A stretch of 64,000 bases of DNA, taken from NCBI GenBank assembly GCA_025499705.1, contig JAFMVE010000015.1, positions 1 through 64,000 of the forward strand, in the 5' to 3' direction. The DNA is from Carboxylicivirga caseinilyticus (lineage in GTDB: Bacteria > Bacteroidota > Bacteroidia > Bacteroidales > Marinilabiliaceae). Both the position numbers and the translations under genes were made by a program. Below, in pieces: positions 53,627 through 62,813 of the stretch. The notes under the pieces were generated by a model. That model was given only the letters and a program-made list of their open reading frames with translations. It did no database searches and was not told where the DNA came from. Numbering within the stretch: position 1 is the stretch's first letter; each line of letters opens with the position of its first letter.

Positions 53627-54934
53627 CTATTTTTTACGCATGAAAATCTGAACCTGTAATCCATTAAAATTCCAGTACTGTCTTATCTTATTTTCAAGAA
53701 AACGTTTGTACGGTTCTTTCACATACTGCGGTAAGTTACAGAAGAAAGCAAACGCAGGTGATTGTGTTGGTAGCTGTGTAATATACTTGATTTTAATGAA
53801 TTTTCCTTTGGTTGATGGAGGTGGGTTCTTCTCAATCTCGGCAAGTAAAATCTCGTTTAGTTGTGAAGTTGGAATCTTAAGATTTCTGTTATTGTATACT
53901 TCAATAGCTTTCTCAATAGCTTTGTGGATTCGCTGTTTTGTAAGGGCTGAAGTAAATACAATTGGAAAATCGGTGAAAGGAGCCATCTCGTTTCTGATCT
54001 GCTCTTCAAACTTTTTCGTTGTATGTGTATCTTTTTCAACCAGATCCCATTTGTTAACCAATACAACAATTCCTTTTCGGTTACGCTGTATCAAATGGAA
54101 TATTTTTTGATCCTGCCCCTCGAAACCACGTGTAGCATCAATCATTAACATACATACATCTGAGTTTTCGATAGCTCGGATGGCACGCATCACAGAATAA
54201 AATTCCAGATCTTCATGTACACGGTTTTTCTTACGTACACCGGCCGTATCAACCAAATAAAAGTCGTGACCGAATTTATTGTAACGCGTGTAAATCGAAT
54301 CACGTGTAGTTCCGGATATTGGTGTTACAATGTTGCGTTCTTCACCAATAAAAGCATTCAGAATAGAGGATTTTCCCGCATTCGGGCGACCAACAATGGT
54401 AAAACGTGGCAGGTCTAACTCTTCTTCCTGAGTGTTTTCTTTTGGGAAAACTTCAATTAATCGATCCAGAAATTCACCTGTTCCGGCGCCGTTAACGGAC
54501 GAAATAGGGAATAGTTCTTCCAGACCTAAAGAATAAAAATAACTCGATTCGGCAATGCGATCGTGGTTGTCAACTTTATTAACAACAACTAGGACAGGTT
54601 TTTGAGTTCGTCGCAATATTTCAGCAACACCTTCGTCATAATCGGTAACTCCGGTTAGTACATCCACCACAAAAACGATAACATCTGCTTCGTCGATGGC
54701 AATTAATACCTGTTTGCGTATTTCTTCTTCAAAAATATCATCGGAATTGGTAGCAAATCCACCAGTATCAATTACTGAAAATTCCACACCGTTCCAGATG
54801 GCTTTGCCATATAAACGGTCGCGGGTAACTCCGGCTTCTTCGTTAACGATAGCCTGGCGTGTACCTGTTAATCTATTGAATAGCGTTGATTTACCTACGT
54901 TTGGTCTTCCAACAATTGCAACTATATTTCCCAT
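53627..54934 (-). CDS. der: GTPase Der (EngA)
   Basis: This 435-residue double GTPase assists 50S ribosome assembly. Two G domains are complete: [14 protein letters not shown] ... DTGGF ... NKVD and [14 protein letters not shown] ... DTAGV ... NKWD. The KH-like C-terminal domain ends in a basic tail. The length is typical. Its promoter is separate from that of era, which lies upstream on the same strand, an arrangement common in Bacteroidota. Confidence 0.98.
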   Translation of the reverse strand: MGNIVAIVGRPNVGKSTLFNRLTGTRQAIVNEEAGVTRDRLYGKAIWNGVEFSVIDTGGFATNSDDIFEEEIRKQVLIAIDEADVIVFVVDVLTGVTDYDEGVAEILRRTQKPVLVVVNKVDNHDRIAESSYFYSLGLEELFPISSVNGAGTGEFLDRLIEVFPKENTQEEELDLPRFTIVGRPNAGKSSILNAFIGEERNIVTPISGTTRDSIYTRYNKFGHDFYLVDTAGVRKKNRVHEDLEFYSVMRAIRAIENSDVCMLMIDATRGFEGQDQKIFHLIQRNRKGIVVLVNKWDLVEKDTHTTKKFEEQIRNEMAPFTDFPIVFTSALTKQRIHKAIEKAIEVYNNRNLKIPTSQLNEILLAEIEKNPPPSTKGKFIKIKYITQLPTQSPAFAFFCNLPQYVKEPYKRFLENKIRQYWNFNGLQVQIFMRKK

Positions 54935-54964
54935 GGTATTTTTGTTTTAATCAAATTGGGGCTG

Positions 54965-54995
54965 CAAAAGTAGTGAAAATCAGCACACACACCAA
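54965..54995 (-). promoter_or_regulatory. der promoter
   Basis: On the minus strand there is TTG at 54993-54995, a 20-base spacer and TACTTTTG at 54965-54972, matching the Bacteroidota consensus. The leader is about 24 nt. Confidence 0.65.
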
Positions 54996-55025
54996 TTAAA
55001 TTAAGAAAGCTTAAGGATTTTGATT

Positions 55026-55910
55026 TTACTTTAAATCGTATCCGTGTCCTCTTAAGAAAGTTTCTTTATCCCTCCAGTCCTTTGATACTTTAACATAGGT
55101 TGTTAGCATTACTTTCTTTTTCAAAAATGCCTCTATGTCTTTACGAGCTTCAATGCCCACCCATTTTAGCTTAACTCCCTTGTGTCCAATGATGATTCCT
55201 TTCTGTGAATCTCGTGCCACATGTATCACAGCGCGAATGTCAACTCTGTCCGGCCCTTCTTTGAATTCTTCCACTTCTACTTCCACAGAGTATGGAATCT
55301 CTTTTTTGTATTGAATCAATATTTTTTCACGAATGATCTCGGTGACAAAAAATTTCTCAGGTTTATCTGTCAGTGATTCCTTGTCGAAGAAAGGAGGTGA
55401 ATCGGGTAACAATTCTATGATACGATCTTTAAGATTCTGAATATTGAATTTATGTAATGCCGACATTGGAAAGATCTCTGCGCTGGGTAGTTGTTCTTTC
55501 CAGAAATCAACAATACTATCCAATTTTTCCTGATCAACCAGATCAATTTTATTGACTACCAATAAGACAGGGATATTTGTTTTTTGTACAGCACCCAAAA
55601 AGTCATCATTCTTATCCGGTTTTTCAAACGTATCGGTTACATAAAGAATCACATCAGCATCAGCCAGTGCTGATTTTGAAAAACGCAGCATCGACTCCTG
55701 TAACTTATAGTTGGGTTTCAGTACTCCCGGAGTATCAGAAAATACAATTTGATATTCGGGTTGATTCACAATTCCAAATATTCGATGACGAGTGGTTTGT
55801 GCTTTAGATGTGATAATCGACAAGCGTTCTCCAACCAACTCATTCGACAATGTAGATTTTCCAACATTCGGGTTTCCAACAATATTTACAAAGCCTGCCT
55901 TATGTGTCAT
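55026..55910 (-). CDS. era: GTPase Era
   Basis: This 294-residue GTPase assists 16S rRNA 3'-end maturation and 30S assembly. The G domain has [20 protein letters not shown] and NKID; the C-terminal KH domain has IIGHKGVKLKWVGIEARKDI. The length is typical. The -7 box TATCTTCG is at 55934-55941 on the minus strand. It is followed 91 bases on by der, which has its own promoter, and is divergent from the GH20 gene. Confidence 0.98.
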   Translation of the reverse strand: MTHKAGFVNIVGNPNVGKSTLSNELVGERLSIITSKAQTTRHRIFGIVNQPEYQIVFSDTPGVLKPNYKLQESMLRFSKSALADADVILYVTDTFEKPDKNDDFLGAVQKTNIPVLLVVNKIDLVDQEKLDSIVDFWKEQLPSAEIFPMSALHKFNIQNLKDRIIELLPDSPPFFDKESLTDKPEKFFVTEIIREKILIQYKKEIPYSVEVEVEEFKEGPDRVDIRAVIHVARDSQKGIIIGHKGVKLKWVGIEARKDIEAFLKKKVMLTTYVKVSKDWRDKETFLRGHGYDLK

Positions 55911-56050
55911 ATTACTTAAATTGAAATTTGCTGCGAAGATACGACAATTTATAACAGTATACTCAATAAGCTATTAAGTTAAAGGCTGGTTATTGATAGT
56001 CTTTTGTTACATTTGATAAGAGAATGGATATAAACCCTAAAAATGGCCTT

Positions 56051-58330
56051 ATGCTAAAGAATACATTAGTTCTGTTTCTGATTTCAATTGGTTTGCTTTC
56101 CTGCACAGAAAAAGATATCAATGAATTGAAGATCATTCCGCTTCCGCAACAGGTGGAACAATTAGAGGGTGAATTTGAAATAACAAAAGAAACACAATTG
56201 TATGTCAGTGATTCAAGTTTGAATTCCATTGCACAAATTCTTATTGATAAAATTGAAAGTACTTCGCAGTTTAAATTAGCTATATCTAAAAAATATCCTG
56301 AAAAGGATTATGTAGCTTTTGTTATCGATTCCAACATTGACAGTGAAGAAAAAGGTTATTTTCTGGAGGTAAATTCAACCGGAGCGCAGATTAAAGCAAA
56401 AACCGCAGAGGGTGTTTTCTATGGAATGCAGACACTTTTACAGTTATTGCCGGCTGAAGTTGAAAGTCAGAAGTTTGTACAACATATGAAGTGGATTGTG
56501 CCTTCAGTGAAGATAAAAGATGCTCCACGGTTTAAATGGCGTGGAATGCATTTGGATGTTTGTCGTCATTTTATTCCGGTTGAAAATATTAAGAAGCACC
56601 TGGATATGATGGCTATGGTAAAACTGAATACCTTTCACTGGCATCTGACCGAAGATCAGGGGTGGCGAATTGAAATTAAGCAATATCCGAAACTGACAGA
56701 AATCGGTTCAAAAAGAATAGAAGGAGAAGGGTATGAATATGGAGGTTTTTATACTCAGGACGAGATAAAGGAGATTGTTGCTTATGCGGCAGAACGTTTC
56801 ATTACAGTTGTGCCTGAGATTGAGCTTCCTGGTCATGCATTGGCTGCTTTAACTGCTTATCCGGAGTATTCGTGTACAGGCGGACCTTTTAAGGTGCGCA
56901 ATGTCTGGGGTGTTGAGCCCGATGTGTATTGTGCCGGAAAAGAAGAGACTTTTGCCTTTCTCGAAAATATCATCAATGAAGTTGTTGAACTTTTCCCGTC
57001 ACCTTATTTCCATATTGGGGGAGATGAATGTCCAAAGGATAAATGGAAAGAGTGTGCTCTTTGTCAGAAACGTATTAATGCAGAAGGTTTAAAGGATGAG
57101 CATGAGTTACAAAGTTATTTTGTCAAACGCATTGAGAAAATTCTTTTAAAACATGGTAAGAAAATGATTGGCTGGGACGAGATTCTTGAAGGAGGACTGG
57201 CTGAATCAGCTGCAGTAATGTCGTGGAGAGGTGAAGAAGGTGGTATTGAAGCAGCTAATCAGGGACATGATGTAGTGATGACACCGGGTAACTGGTGTTA
57301 CCTCGACCATTACCAGGGTGATAACAGGGTTGAACCGGTGGCTATTGGCGGTTATACTTCACTGGAAGAAGTGTATGGCTATGATCCGGTTCCAAAAGAT
57401 ATAGCTGAAGATAAAAAACATCATATTTTAGGTGCACAGGGCAATGTATGGACGGAATATATGTATACTCCTGAATTGGCAGAATACAGAGTATATCCTC
57501 GAATTATTGCTTTGGCCGAAGTGAACTGGAGTGCAAAAGAACAGCGAAACTATGATAGTTTCCTTCTGCGGTTGGACAACCTGCACCAGAGAATGGATAT
57601 GCATGATATTAATTATCATATTCCATTACCTGAAGGACCGGTCGATAAAATGGTGTTTACTGATAATATAAAAGTTGAGTTCTCGAATACCCGGGATTTG
57701 GATATGGTTTATACAACAAATGGATCAGATCCACAGGTACATTCAAATGTGTATATGAAGCCACTGATCTTTGCCGATAGTAAAACAATAAAGATCGCGA
57801 CAGTATTGAAGACAGGAAAAATGAGTCGGGTCAGAGCCATTCATCTAGAGAAAACAAATTACGTGCAGGCTGTTGAGCCGGAGTCAACCGATTCAGGATT
57901 GGTTGAGAAATACACAAAAGGATATTTCTTAAATACGGAAGAGTTGGATAGTATTGTAAGTTGGGATGAAAGCATCAACTTGATGAAACCTGTAAAGGGC
58001 TATAAGCGTGATGGCCATGATGAAGCTTATGCTTCTGTTTTTACTGGTTATATAGAAGTGCCAGAAGATGGAATATATGAGTTTGCTAGCAATCTTGATC
58101 AGTTTTTTATCGCCGGAGAATTATTGATTGATAATAATGGAGAAGTAAAACGATTTTCACGAAATAACTCAACTATTGCATTACGCAAGGGCAAACATCC
58201 GGTGAAATTGGTTTACCTGAATAATATAATGGGTGGTTGGCCCCAAGCCTGGAATGGACCCAAAGTGCAGTTTCGTTTATGGGGTGAAAAAGAATTTATT
58301 ACTGCATCAGGCGAAATTTATAGTCATTAA
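56051..58330 (+). CDS. GH20 beta-N-acetylhexosaminidase, lipoprotein
   Basis: The protein has 759 residues from the ATG at 56051, which starts a lipoprotein signal (MLKNTLVLFLISIGLLSC). The ATG at 56024 would leave almost no leader behind the -7 box TACATTTG (56008-56015), so the later start is preferred. An N-terminal GH20b domain precedes the GH20 barrel: RGMHLDVCRHFI, FHWHLTEDQGWRIEI, and the catalytic Asp-Glu pair in HIGGDECPKDKW. A chitobiase C-terminal-like module and a PA14-like domain (about 615-755) follow. It removes terminal GlcNAc/GalNAc from glycans in the periplasm or at the surface. It stands alone, not in a polysaccharide-utilisation locus. Confidence 0.94.
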   Translation: MLKNTLVLFLISIGLLSCTEKDINELKIIPLPQQVEQLEGEFEITKETQLYVSDSSLNSIAQILIDKIESTSQFKLAISKKYPEKDYVAFVIDSNIDSEEKGYFLEVNSTGAQIKAKTAEGVFYGMQTLLQLLPAEVESQKFVQHMKWIVPSVKIKDAPRFKWRGMHLDVCRHFIPVENIKKHLDMMAMVKLNTFHWHLTEDQGWRIEIKQYPKLTEIGSKRIEGEGYEYGGFYTQDEIKEIVAYAAERFITVVPEIELPGHALAALTAYPEYSCTGGPFKVRNVWGVEPDVYCAGKEETFAFLENIINEVVELFPSPYFHIGGDECPKDKWKECALCQKRINAEGLKDEHELQSYFVKRIEKILLKHGKKMIGWDEILEGGLAESAAVMSWRGEEGGIEAANQGHDVVMTPGNWCYLDHYQGDNRVEPVAIGGYTSLEEVYGYDPVPKDIAEDKKHHILGAQGNVWTEYMYTPELAEYRVYPRIIALAEVNWSAKEQRNYDSFLLRLDNLHQRMDMHDINYHIPLPEGPVDKMVFTDNIKVEFSNTRDLDMVYTTNGSDPQVHSNVYMKPLIFADSKTIKIATVLKTGKMSRVRAIHLEKTNYVQAVEPESTDSGLVEKYTKGYFLNTEELDSIVSWDESINLMKPVKGYKRDGHDEAYASVFTGYIEVPEDGIYEFASNLDQFFIAGELLIDNNGEVKRFSRNNSTIALRKGKHPVKLVYLNNIMGGWPQAWNGPKVQFRLWGEKEFITASGEIYSH

Positions 58331-58446
58331 TTTTTTAGTCTTTAAGAAGTAGTCTGTTGAGTATAGATTTTAGTAGTTTAATATGATATAGCCGTCTGGA
58401 AGGAGCATTGGTAAGTTCAGTTTAAGCTTTATAATGATAGAAGCAT

Positions 58447-58711
58447 ATGATAGTCCCGAAGGGACGTCTGTAAAAGGTCAGCACTCAAGTGCTGTGTAAT
58501 CAGTAAAGCAGAAGTTAATCCCAAATGAACAATCGGTATTGTATCCTATATATTATACAACCTAATATATTAGTAGATGCTTAATTTGAAGAATATACTA
58601 TAAATAGTTTCTGCTTTTTTCTAAATAATGATAGTCCCGTCAGGGACGTTTGTAACAGCATTGTACGTAAGTGCTATGCAAGTGGTAAATGATAAAGAGT
58701 TCCGAAGGGAC
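58447..58711. repeat. REP-like cluster of GTCCC/GGGAC hairpins
   Basis: The 390-base gap 58331-58720 has no coding sequence. It holds a repeated unit of two hairpins: GTCCC-GAA-GGGAC (58453-58465) followed by CAGCAC/GTGCTG (58479-58494), and again GTCCC-GTCA-GGGAC (58634-58647) followed by AGCATT/AGTGCT (58657-58675). Both units share the flank ATGATAGTCCC and G-T-Y-T-G-T-A-A after the first hairpin. A third, isolated hairpin is GTTCC-GAA-GGGAC (58699-58711), where a C-G pair has become T-G. Variation in loops with stems kept suggests a structured mobile repeat. The perfect palindrome CTAATATATTAG lies between the units (58562-58573). Confidence 0.7.
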
Positions 58712-58720
58712 AAGTGTATA

Positions 58721-60328
58721 CTACTTATTATAACTCAATATTTTCTGATGTCTTAGGTCCGATTCTCTGGAGATGGAAAAAGCTTCTTCAATAATTGATT
58801 TGGGATAATTGTTAATTTCCAGTATCCTAATAGCGTTTCTGTTTTGTAATGGACCTTGCTTTAGTTGATAATCAAAATGAATCGAACCATTATCTATGGA
58901 CTCACAAAAATGATATAATTCGTATTCGTCCTTTAAAAGATCAGCTAATTCAATATCATGCGTAGAAACAAATACCAAATTATTATTTGAGGCCAGATAT
59001 GATAATACAGCTTTCCCGGATGCAATGCGTTCAACGGTATTTGTGCCTTTAAATATCTCATCAAGTAAAAATAAATTGTGCCCCAATGTACTTTTATTAA
59101 TCATTGAATGAATGGTTTGAACTTCTTCGTAGTAATAACTTTTACTATTCAGAAGATCATCACTTATTCGAATTGCTGAATGTATTTGGAATTGTGGGAA
59201 GCAGGCTTTCTTCGCAAAACATGTATTAATTGTTAAACCTGTCAATACATTTATTCCTATCGAACGAATAAAAGTAGTTTTTCCTGACATATTGGAGCCT
59301 GTTAAAAGGACAGAACTGTTTTTTACATCAATGTTATTAGAAATGCATTGATTTATCAAAGGATGATAAATATTTTCTGCAACCAGATTAGAATTATTTT
59401 CAATTTGTGGTTTGCAAAAAGATTCCAACCCATAACGTAATGAAGAAATAGAGATTAGTGAATCTACCTTGCCAACAAAATCAAATATCTTTTTAATATC
59501 CTTTCTTTTTGATTTCAGTTGCTTTGAAACGTTGAATAAAATAATTGGTTCAAGTAGGAAGCAGATCTTAAAAATTTCAATAATGAACCAGAATAGGGCT
59601 TGAAACTCTCCTTGTATTTTGGTTTCCAATTGAAAAAGAAACATCTGTTTATTTATGTTGTTTATTACCTTGACTGACTCTAGTATGTCATTGTTAATGT
59701 TTTTTAGTGCCGGATAACTATACAACAATGTAGCACATTCTTTTAGCTTTATTAGTTGTGGGATGGAAGCTGAATAGTGAATCAAATTCTTTTTATTCCA
59801 ATAGTGTATAACGAAATTCGAAATTATTATAGTAAAAAGTATGAATAAGAAAACTGGAATAAATGGAAAGAGAATCAAACAAACAATCACAACTAAGGGC
59901 GAGAATTGAGCAATCTTAAACCAGGAGGGGGCCTGCGGTTGTTTATCATGAAAAAGCGAAGCTATATGATAAGCATCGTCATTCGCTAATTTTGATAATT
60001 CATATTGCATTTCAAATATTGAATTATTCCCTGTTAATTCATCGATTATTTCTTCGTCTTGCGTGAAACTAATATTGGATGGGGTGGAGCGCAATTGGTT
60101 GTATAAAAACTGTTGGCCTGGCTTTGAAGTTGTTCTGTCGAGAAACATGAATAACTCTTCAAAGTCTAAATCTTGACAGGTTCGTTCAGATATTGTATCA
60201 TTAAGATTTTTGTCATCATTATTTTTAAAATATAAATTGATTAAATCAAAAACATATTCTGCATCCTTTATCTTACCAAATAATTCTTTGAATTGGTTTA
60301 AGGATTTCTTTTTAAATCGAAAAATCAT
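58721..60328 (-). CDS. membrane-anchored MutS-family ATPase
   Basis: The protein has 535 residues. The C-terminal MutS ATPase domain is complete: Walker A TGSNMSGKTTFI (343-354), HSAIRISDDLLNSKSYYYEE, Walker B LFLLDEIFKGTN (419-430) and THDIELA. The N-terminal part has only a piece of the MutS core (FLDRTTSKPGQQFLYNQLR, about 63-81); the mismatch-recognition domain I and connector domain II are absent. Instead a strongly hydrophobic segment (about 143-176, probably two helices) is inserted in the core, with a second hydrophobic patch at 245-267. Bacteroidota encode such proteins widely, with no known role. It is probably not a mismatch-repair enzyme. Confidence 0.88.
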   Translation of the reverse strand: MIFRFKKKSLNQFKELFGKIKDAEYVFDLINLYFKNNDDKNLNDTISERTCQDLDFEELFMFLDRTTSKPGQQFLYNQLRSTPSNISFTQDEEIIDELTGNNSIFEMQYELSKLANDDAYHIASLFHDKQPQAPSWFKIAQFSPLVVIVCLILFPFIPVFLFILFTIIISNFVIHYWNKKNLIHYSASIPQLIKLKECATLLYSYPALKNINNDILESVKVINNINKQMFLFQLETKIQGEFQALFWFIIEIFKICFLLEPIILFNVSKQLKSKRKDIKKIFDFVGKVDSLISISSLRYGLESFCKPQIENNSNLVAENIYHPLINQCISNNIDVKNSSVLLTGSNMSGKTTFIRSIGINVLTGLTINTCFAKKACFPQFQIHSAIRISDDLLNSKSYYYEEVQTIHSMINKSTLGHNLFLLDEIFKGTNTVERIASGKAVLSYLASNNNLVFVSTHDIELADLLKDEYELYHFCESIDNGSIHFDYQLKQGPLQNRNAIRILEINNYPKSIIEEAFSISRESDLRHQKILSYNK

Positions 60329-60526
60329 TTAATAGGGATGTGTATTTAACTTTAATTTGTTTGTAAAAATAAGAGGTTTATTATTCTGAAGTTTTTTTAA
60401 TAGCAATTTCTGATCTATAATTTATTTTTTCAGACTCAATTTTTATGTTTTAACACAATCCTTTATTATAACCAATCCATCACAAGGTTAAAGTTAAGTT
60501 AAAACCAGATATCGCTTTAGTATGGT

Positions 60527-60556
60527 TTTGATTATAATGGTAAAAATGTAATTTCG
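60527..60556 (+). promoter_or_regulatory. promoter of the FKBP gene
   Basis: TTTG (60527-60530), an 18-base spacer and TAATTTCG (60549-60556) give a Bacteroidota -33/-7 pair with one mismatch. The leader is about 25 nt. Confidence 0.6.
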
Positions 60557-60588
60557 TGGCTTGTTTACAAATCGATAAGATATTTTAA

Positions 60589-61173
60589 ATGGAAAAAGTA
60601 AGTTATGCATTAGGTGTAAGCCTGGCAAAAAATTTCAAGTCATCGGGTATTGAGAGTTTAGACTATGCACAATTAGCAAAAGGATTGGAAGCAGCTTTTG
60701 AAGGTAAAGCAACTGAAATGACTGAGGCTGAAGCAAACGATATATTGCAAAAATTCTTTGGAGAATTACAACAAAAGCAACATGCTGCCACTATTCAGGC
60801 AGGTAAAGACTTTTTAGCAGAAAATGCCAAGAAAGAAGGCGTGGTAACTTTGGATAGTGGTCTTCAATACGAAGTTATTACTGAAGGTAATGGTTCTAAA
60901 CCATCCGCTGCTGATCAGGTTGAATGTCATTATCATGGTACTTTAATTGACGGTACAGTATTCGATAGTTCAGTGCAACGCGGTACACCTGCAACCTTTC
61001 CGGTAAGCGGAGTTATTCAGGGGTGGGTTGAAGCACTTCAGTTGATGCCTGTGGGAAGTAAATGGCGTTTGTTTATTCCATCTGAATTAGCTTATGGTGA
61101 GCGAGGTGCTGGTCAGCATATCGGTCCTCATACAACACTTGTTTTTGAAGTTGAGCTTTTAGGAATTAAATAA
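60589..61173 (+). CDS. FKBP-type peptidyl-prolyl isomerase, cytoplasmic
   Basis: The protein has 194 residues. An N-terminal dimerisation helix region (about 1-80, SYALGVSLAKNFKSSGIESL) precedes the FKBP domain (about 85-194): VECHYHGTLIDGTVFDSS, FPVSGVIQGWVEAL, and WRLFIPSELAYGERGAG hold the conserved active-site aromatic residues. This is the FklB/Mip layout without a signal peptide, so it is a cytoplasmic foldase. The next gene is a lipoprotein paralogue, so one isomerase is kept on each side of the inner membrane. Confidence 0.95.
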   Translation: MEKVSYALGVSLAKNFKSSGIESLDYAQLAKGLEAAFEGKATEMTEAEANDILQKFFGELQQKQHAATIQAGKDFLAENAKKEGVVTLDSGLQYEVITEGNGSKPSAADQVECHYHGTLIDGTVFDSSVQRGTPATFPVSGVIQGWVEALQLMPVGSKWRLFIPSELAYGERGAGQHIGPHTTLVFEVELLGIK

Positions 61174-61239
61174 TTAATAGTAATCATTGTTGACTGTAGA
61201 TACTTTAGGCTATGGTCTTTTATCAGTAAATTTTTAAGT

Positions 61240-62061
61240 ATGAAATTATCAAATCTACTTGTTGCAGCACTTGCAGTAGTGGTGGTGCTTTCATCATGTT
61301 CCAGAGTGCCACGTACCGGAAAAATGGATTTTAAAAACGAAACGGACAGCGTGAGTTATGCTTTAGGTTACATTATGGCTAATAACATGAAAAAGGAGTG
61401 GGAACGTCTTCCTTTTGAAATGGACTCGCTGGCATTTGTTGATATGGCTAAAGCGATATCAAAACGTAAGTTGACAGAAAGTTTTAAAGAGTATCAAATC
61501 AATCAGTTTGAAGAACTCAATGAAGATGCCTTTTTTAAAGGATTTTTAAATCAATTGGCTTACGGGAAATCTTATTTTACTGATTTAAGTGCCGACATGA
61601 TGCTTCGTAAGAAATTTGAAAGTATCAAAGAAAAGAAAAATGAGGAGCAAAAAGCCATAGCTGCAAAAAACCTTGAAGACGGACAGAAGTTCCTGGAAGA
61701 GAACAAACAACGTTCTGAGGTTAATGTTACAGAGAGTGGGTTGCAGTACGAGATTATTCATCAAGGTAACGGACCATTTCCAGAAAAATCGGATAAGGTA
61801 AAATGTACTTATCATGGTACCTTACTCGACGGAACGGTATTTGACAGTTCAGTTGAGCGAGGCGATACAACAGAATTCAGAGTGACAGGTGTTATTAAAG
61901 GATGGACTGAGGCTTTACAAATGATGCCTGAAGGTTCGAAATGGCGTTTGTATGTTCCTGCTGATCTTGCTTATGGTGAAAGAGGTTCCGGACAAAAAAT
62001 TGGACCTAACTCAACGCTTATTTTCGATATCGAATTGGTTGAGGTAGAGAAAAAGAAATAA
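61240..62061 (+). CDS. FKBP-type peptidyl-prolyl isomerase, lipoprotein
   Basis: The protein has 273 residues. A lipoprotein signal ends VVVLSSC with Cys20, followed by an FKBP_N helical region with a longer linker (about 30-165) and an FKBP domain (170-270; VKCTYHGTLLDGTVFDSS and WRLYVPADLAYGERGSG). It is clearly paralogous to the preceding gene, sharing SDKVKCTYHGTLLDGTVFDS-type residues, with 66 bases between them. It probably helps fold envelope proteins. The shared terminator is at 62082-62113. Confidence 0.94.
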   Translation: MKLSNLLVAALAVVVVLSSCSRVPRTGKMDFKNETDSVSYALGYIMANNMKKEWERLPFEMDSLAFVDMAKAISKRKLTESFKEYQINQFEELNEDAFFKGFLNQLAYGKSYFTDLSADMMLRKKFESIKEKKNEEQKAIAAKNLEDGQKFLEENKQRSEVNVTESGLQYEIIHQGNGPFPEKSDKVKCTYHGTLLDGTVFDSSVERGDTTEFRVTGVIKGWTEALQMMPEGSKWRLYVPADLAYGERGSGQKIGPNSTLIFDIELVEVEKKK

Positions 62062-62081
62062 GAGAGTATGCATTATATCTA

Positions 62082-62113
62082 AAAGCTGTTATCAATTTGA
62101 TAGCAGCTTTTTT
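62082..62113. terminator. intrinsic terminator between the FKBP genes and mnmD
   Basis: AAAGCTGTTATC (62082-62093) and GATAGCAGCTTT (62099-62110) form a 12-bp stem with one G-U pair and a 5-base loop, with a T-run on the plus strand; the minus side has TTTTAG and may also serve mnmD. Confidence 0.9.
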
Positions 62114-62150
62114 GTATCCAGAAGTTTCTATTAGGATATGAATCTATATT

Positions 62151-62813
62151 CTATTTGATTGCTCTTAACATTTCTCTTTTGCCTTTAGGGCCGGGTAAAC
62201 GTTCAACAGCAAAACCACAAGTTTGCATGGTTCGTCGGACAGCTCCTTTGGCACAATAAGTGGTTAGGATTCCTCCATCATTCATTGCATCGTAGATCTT
62301 CTGAAAAATTTGCGGTTCCCACATCTCAGGTTGCTTTTCCGGAGCAAAAGCATCAAAATAAACAAGGTCGTATTTTCTTTTAAATGTTGCTGAAATTAAA
62401 TCGACTTCATCTTTAAGCAGAGTAAAGTTTTGAGTTATTTCTGATTCCTTCTGCCAGGCTGCTAAATGCATTTTTTCAAAAAAAAGTTGTTCCTCGGGAT
62501 TAGCGCAATAGTTCAGTTTTAGAGCAAGTTCTTCAGCAATTGGATATTTTTCCAATGAATGGTAAAAAATACTTTTATTGCCTTGATTCAATGCAGTTAA
62601 AAATGCATTCAGACCGGTGCCGAAACCAATCTCTAAGACCGATACTTCCTCTTTGGTACTATAGCGAAGGTTGGGTTCGATAAAAACATGCATCGATTCG
62701 TTAATAGCTCCGTTTACCGAGTGATAATGTTCTTCCAATTCAGGAACATAAAGTGTATGCGAACCATCGGCCGATACTTTTAACTCTATTTTTCGATCGC
62801 TATTTTTTAGCAT
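62151..62813 (-). CDS. mnmD: tRNA 5-methylaminomethyl-2-thiouridine methyltransferase, MnmD-like
   Basis: This 220-residue SAM-dependent enzyme should carry out the last step of mnm5s2U34 formation in tRNA. The SAM-binding motif is VLEIGFGTGLNAFL, with DLVYFDAFAPEKQPEMW and the C-terminal TYCAKGAVRRTMQTCGF as family landmarks. It corresponds to the methyltransferase half of E. coli MnmC, here without the FAD-dependent oxidase half, which must be elsewhere or absent. The start overlaps the MATE gene stop by 14 bases, so the two are coupled. Confidence 0.92.
   Translation of the reverse strand: MLKNSDRKIELKVSADGSHTLYVPELEEHYHSVNGAINESMHVFIEPNLRYSTKEEVSVLEIGFGTGLNAFLTALNQGNKSIFYHSLEKYPIAEELALKLNYCANPEEQLFFEKMHLAAWQKESEITQNFTLLKDEVDLISATFKRKYDLVYFDAFAPEKQPEMWEPQIFQKIYDAMNDGGILTTYCAKGAVRRTMQTCGFAVERLPGPKGKREMLRAIK

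Noticed and set aside
53706-54110. 134-codon plus-strand open frame in der
   Set aside because: It is antisense to the conserved second GTPase domain and cysteine/phenylalanine-rich as expected of a shadow.
58382-58416. A further degenerate copy of the REP-like unit
   Set aside because: ATGATATAG followed by CCGTCTGGAAGGAGC is vaguely similar to the repeat flank, but the stem cannot be paired convincingly.
58331-58720. CRISPR array
   Set aside because: Repeated hairpins are present but there are only two or three units, unequal spacing, no constant-length spacers and no cas genes.
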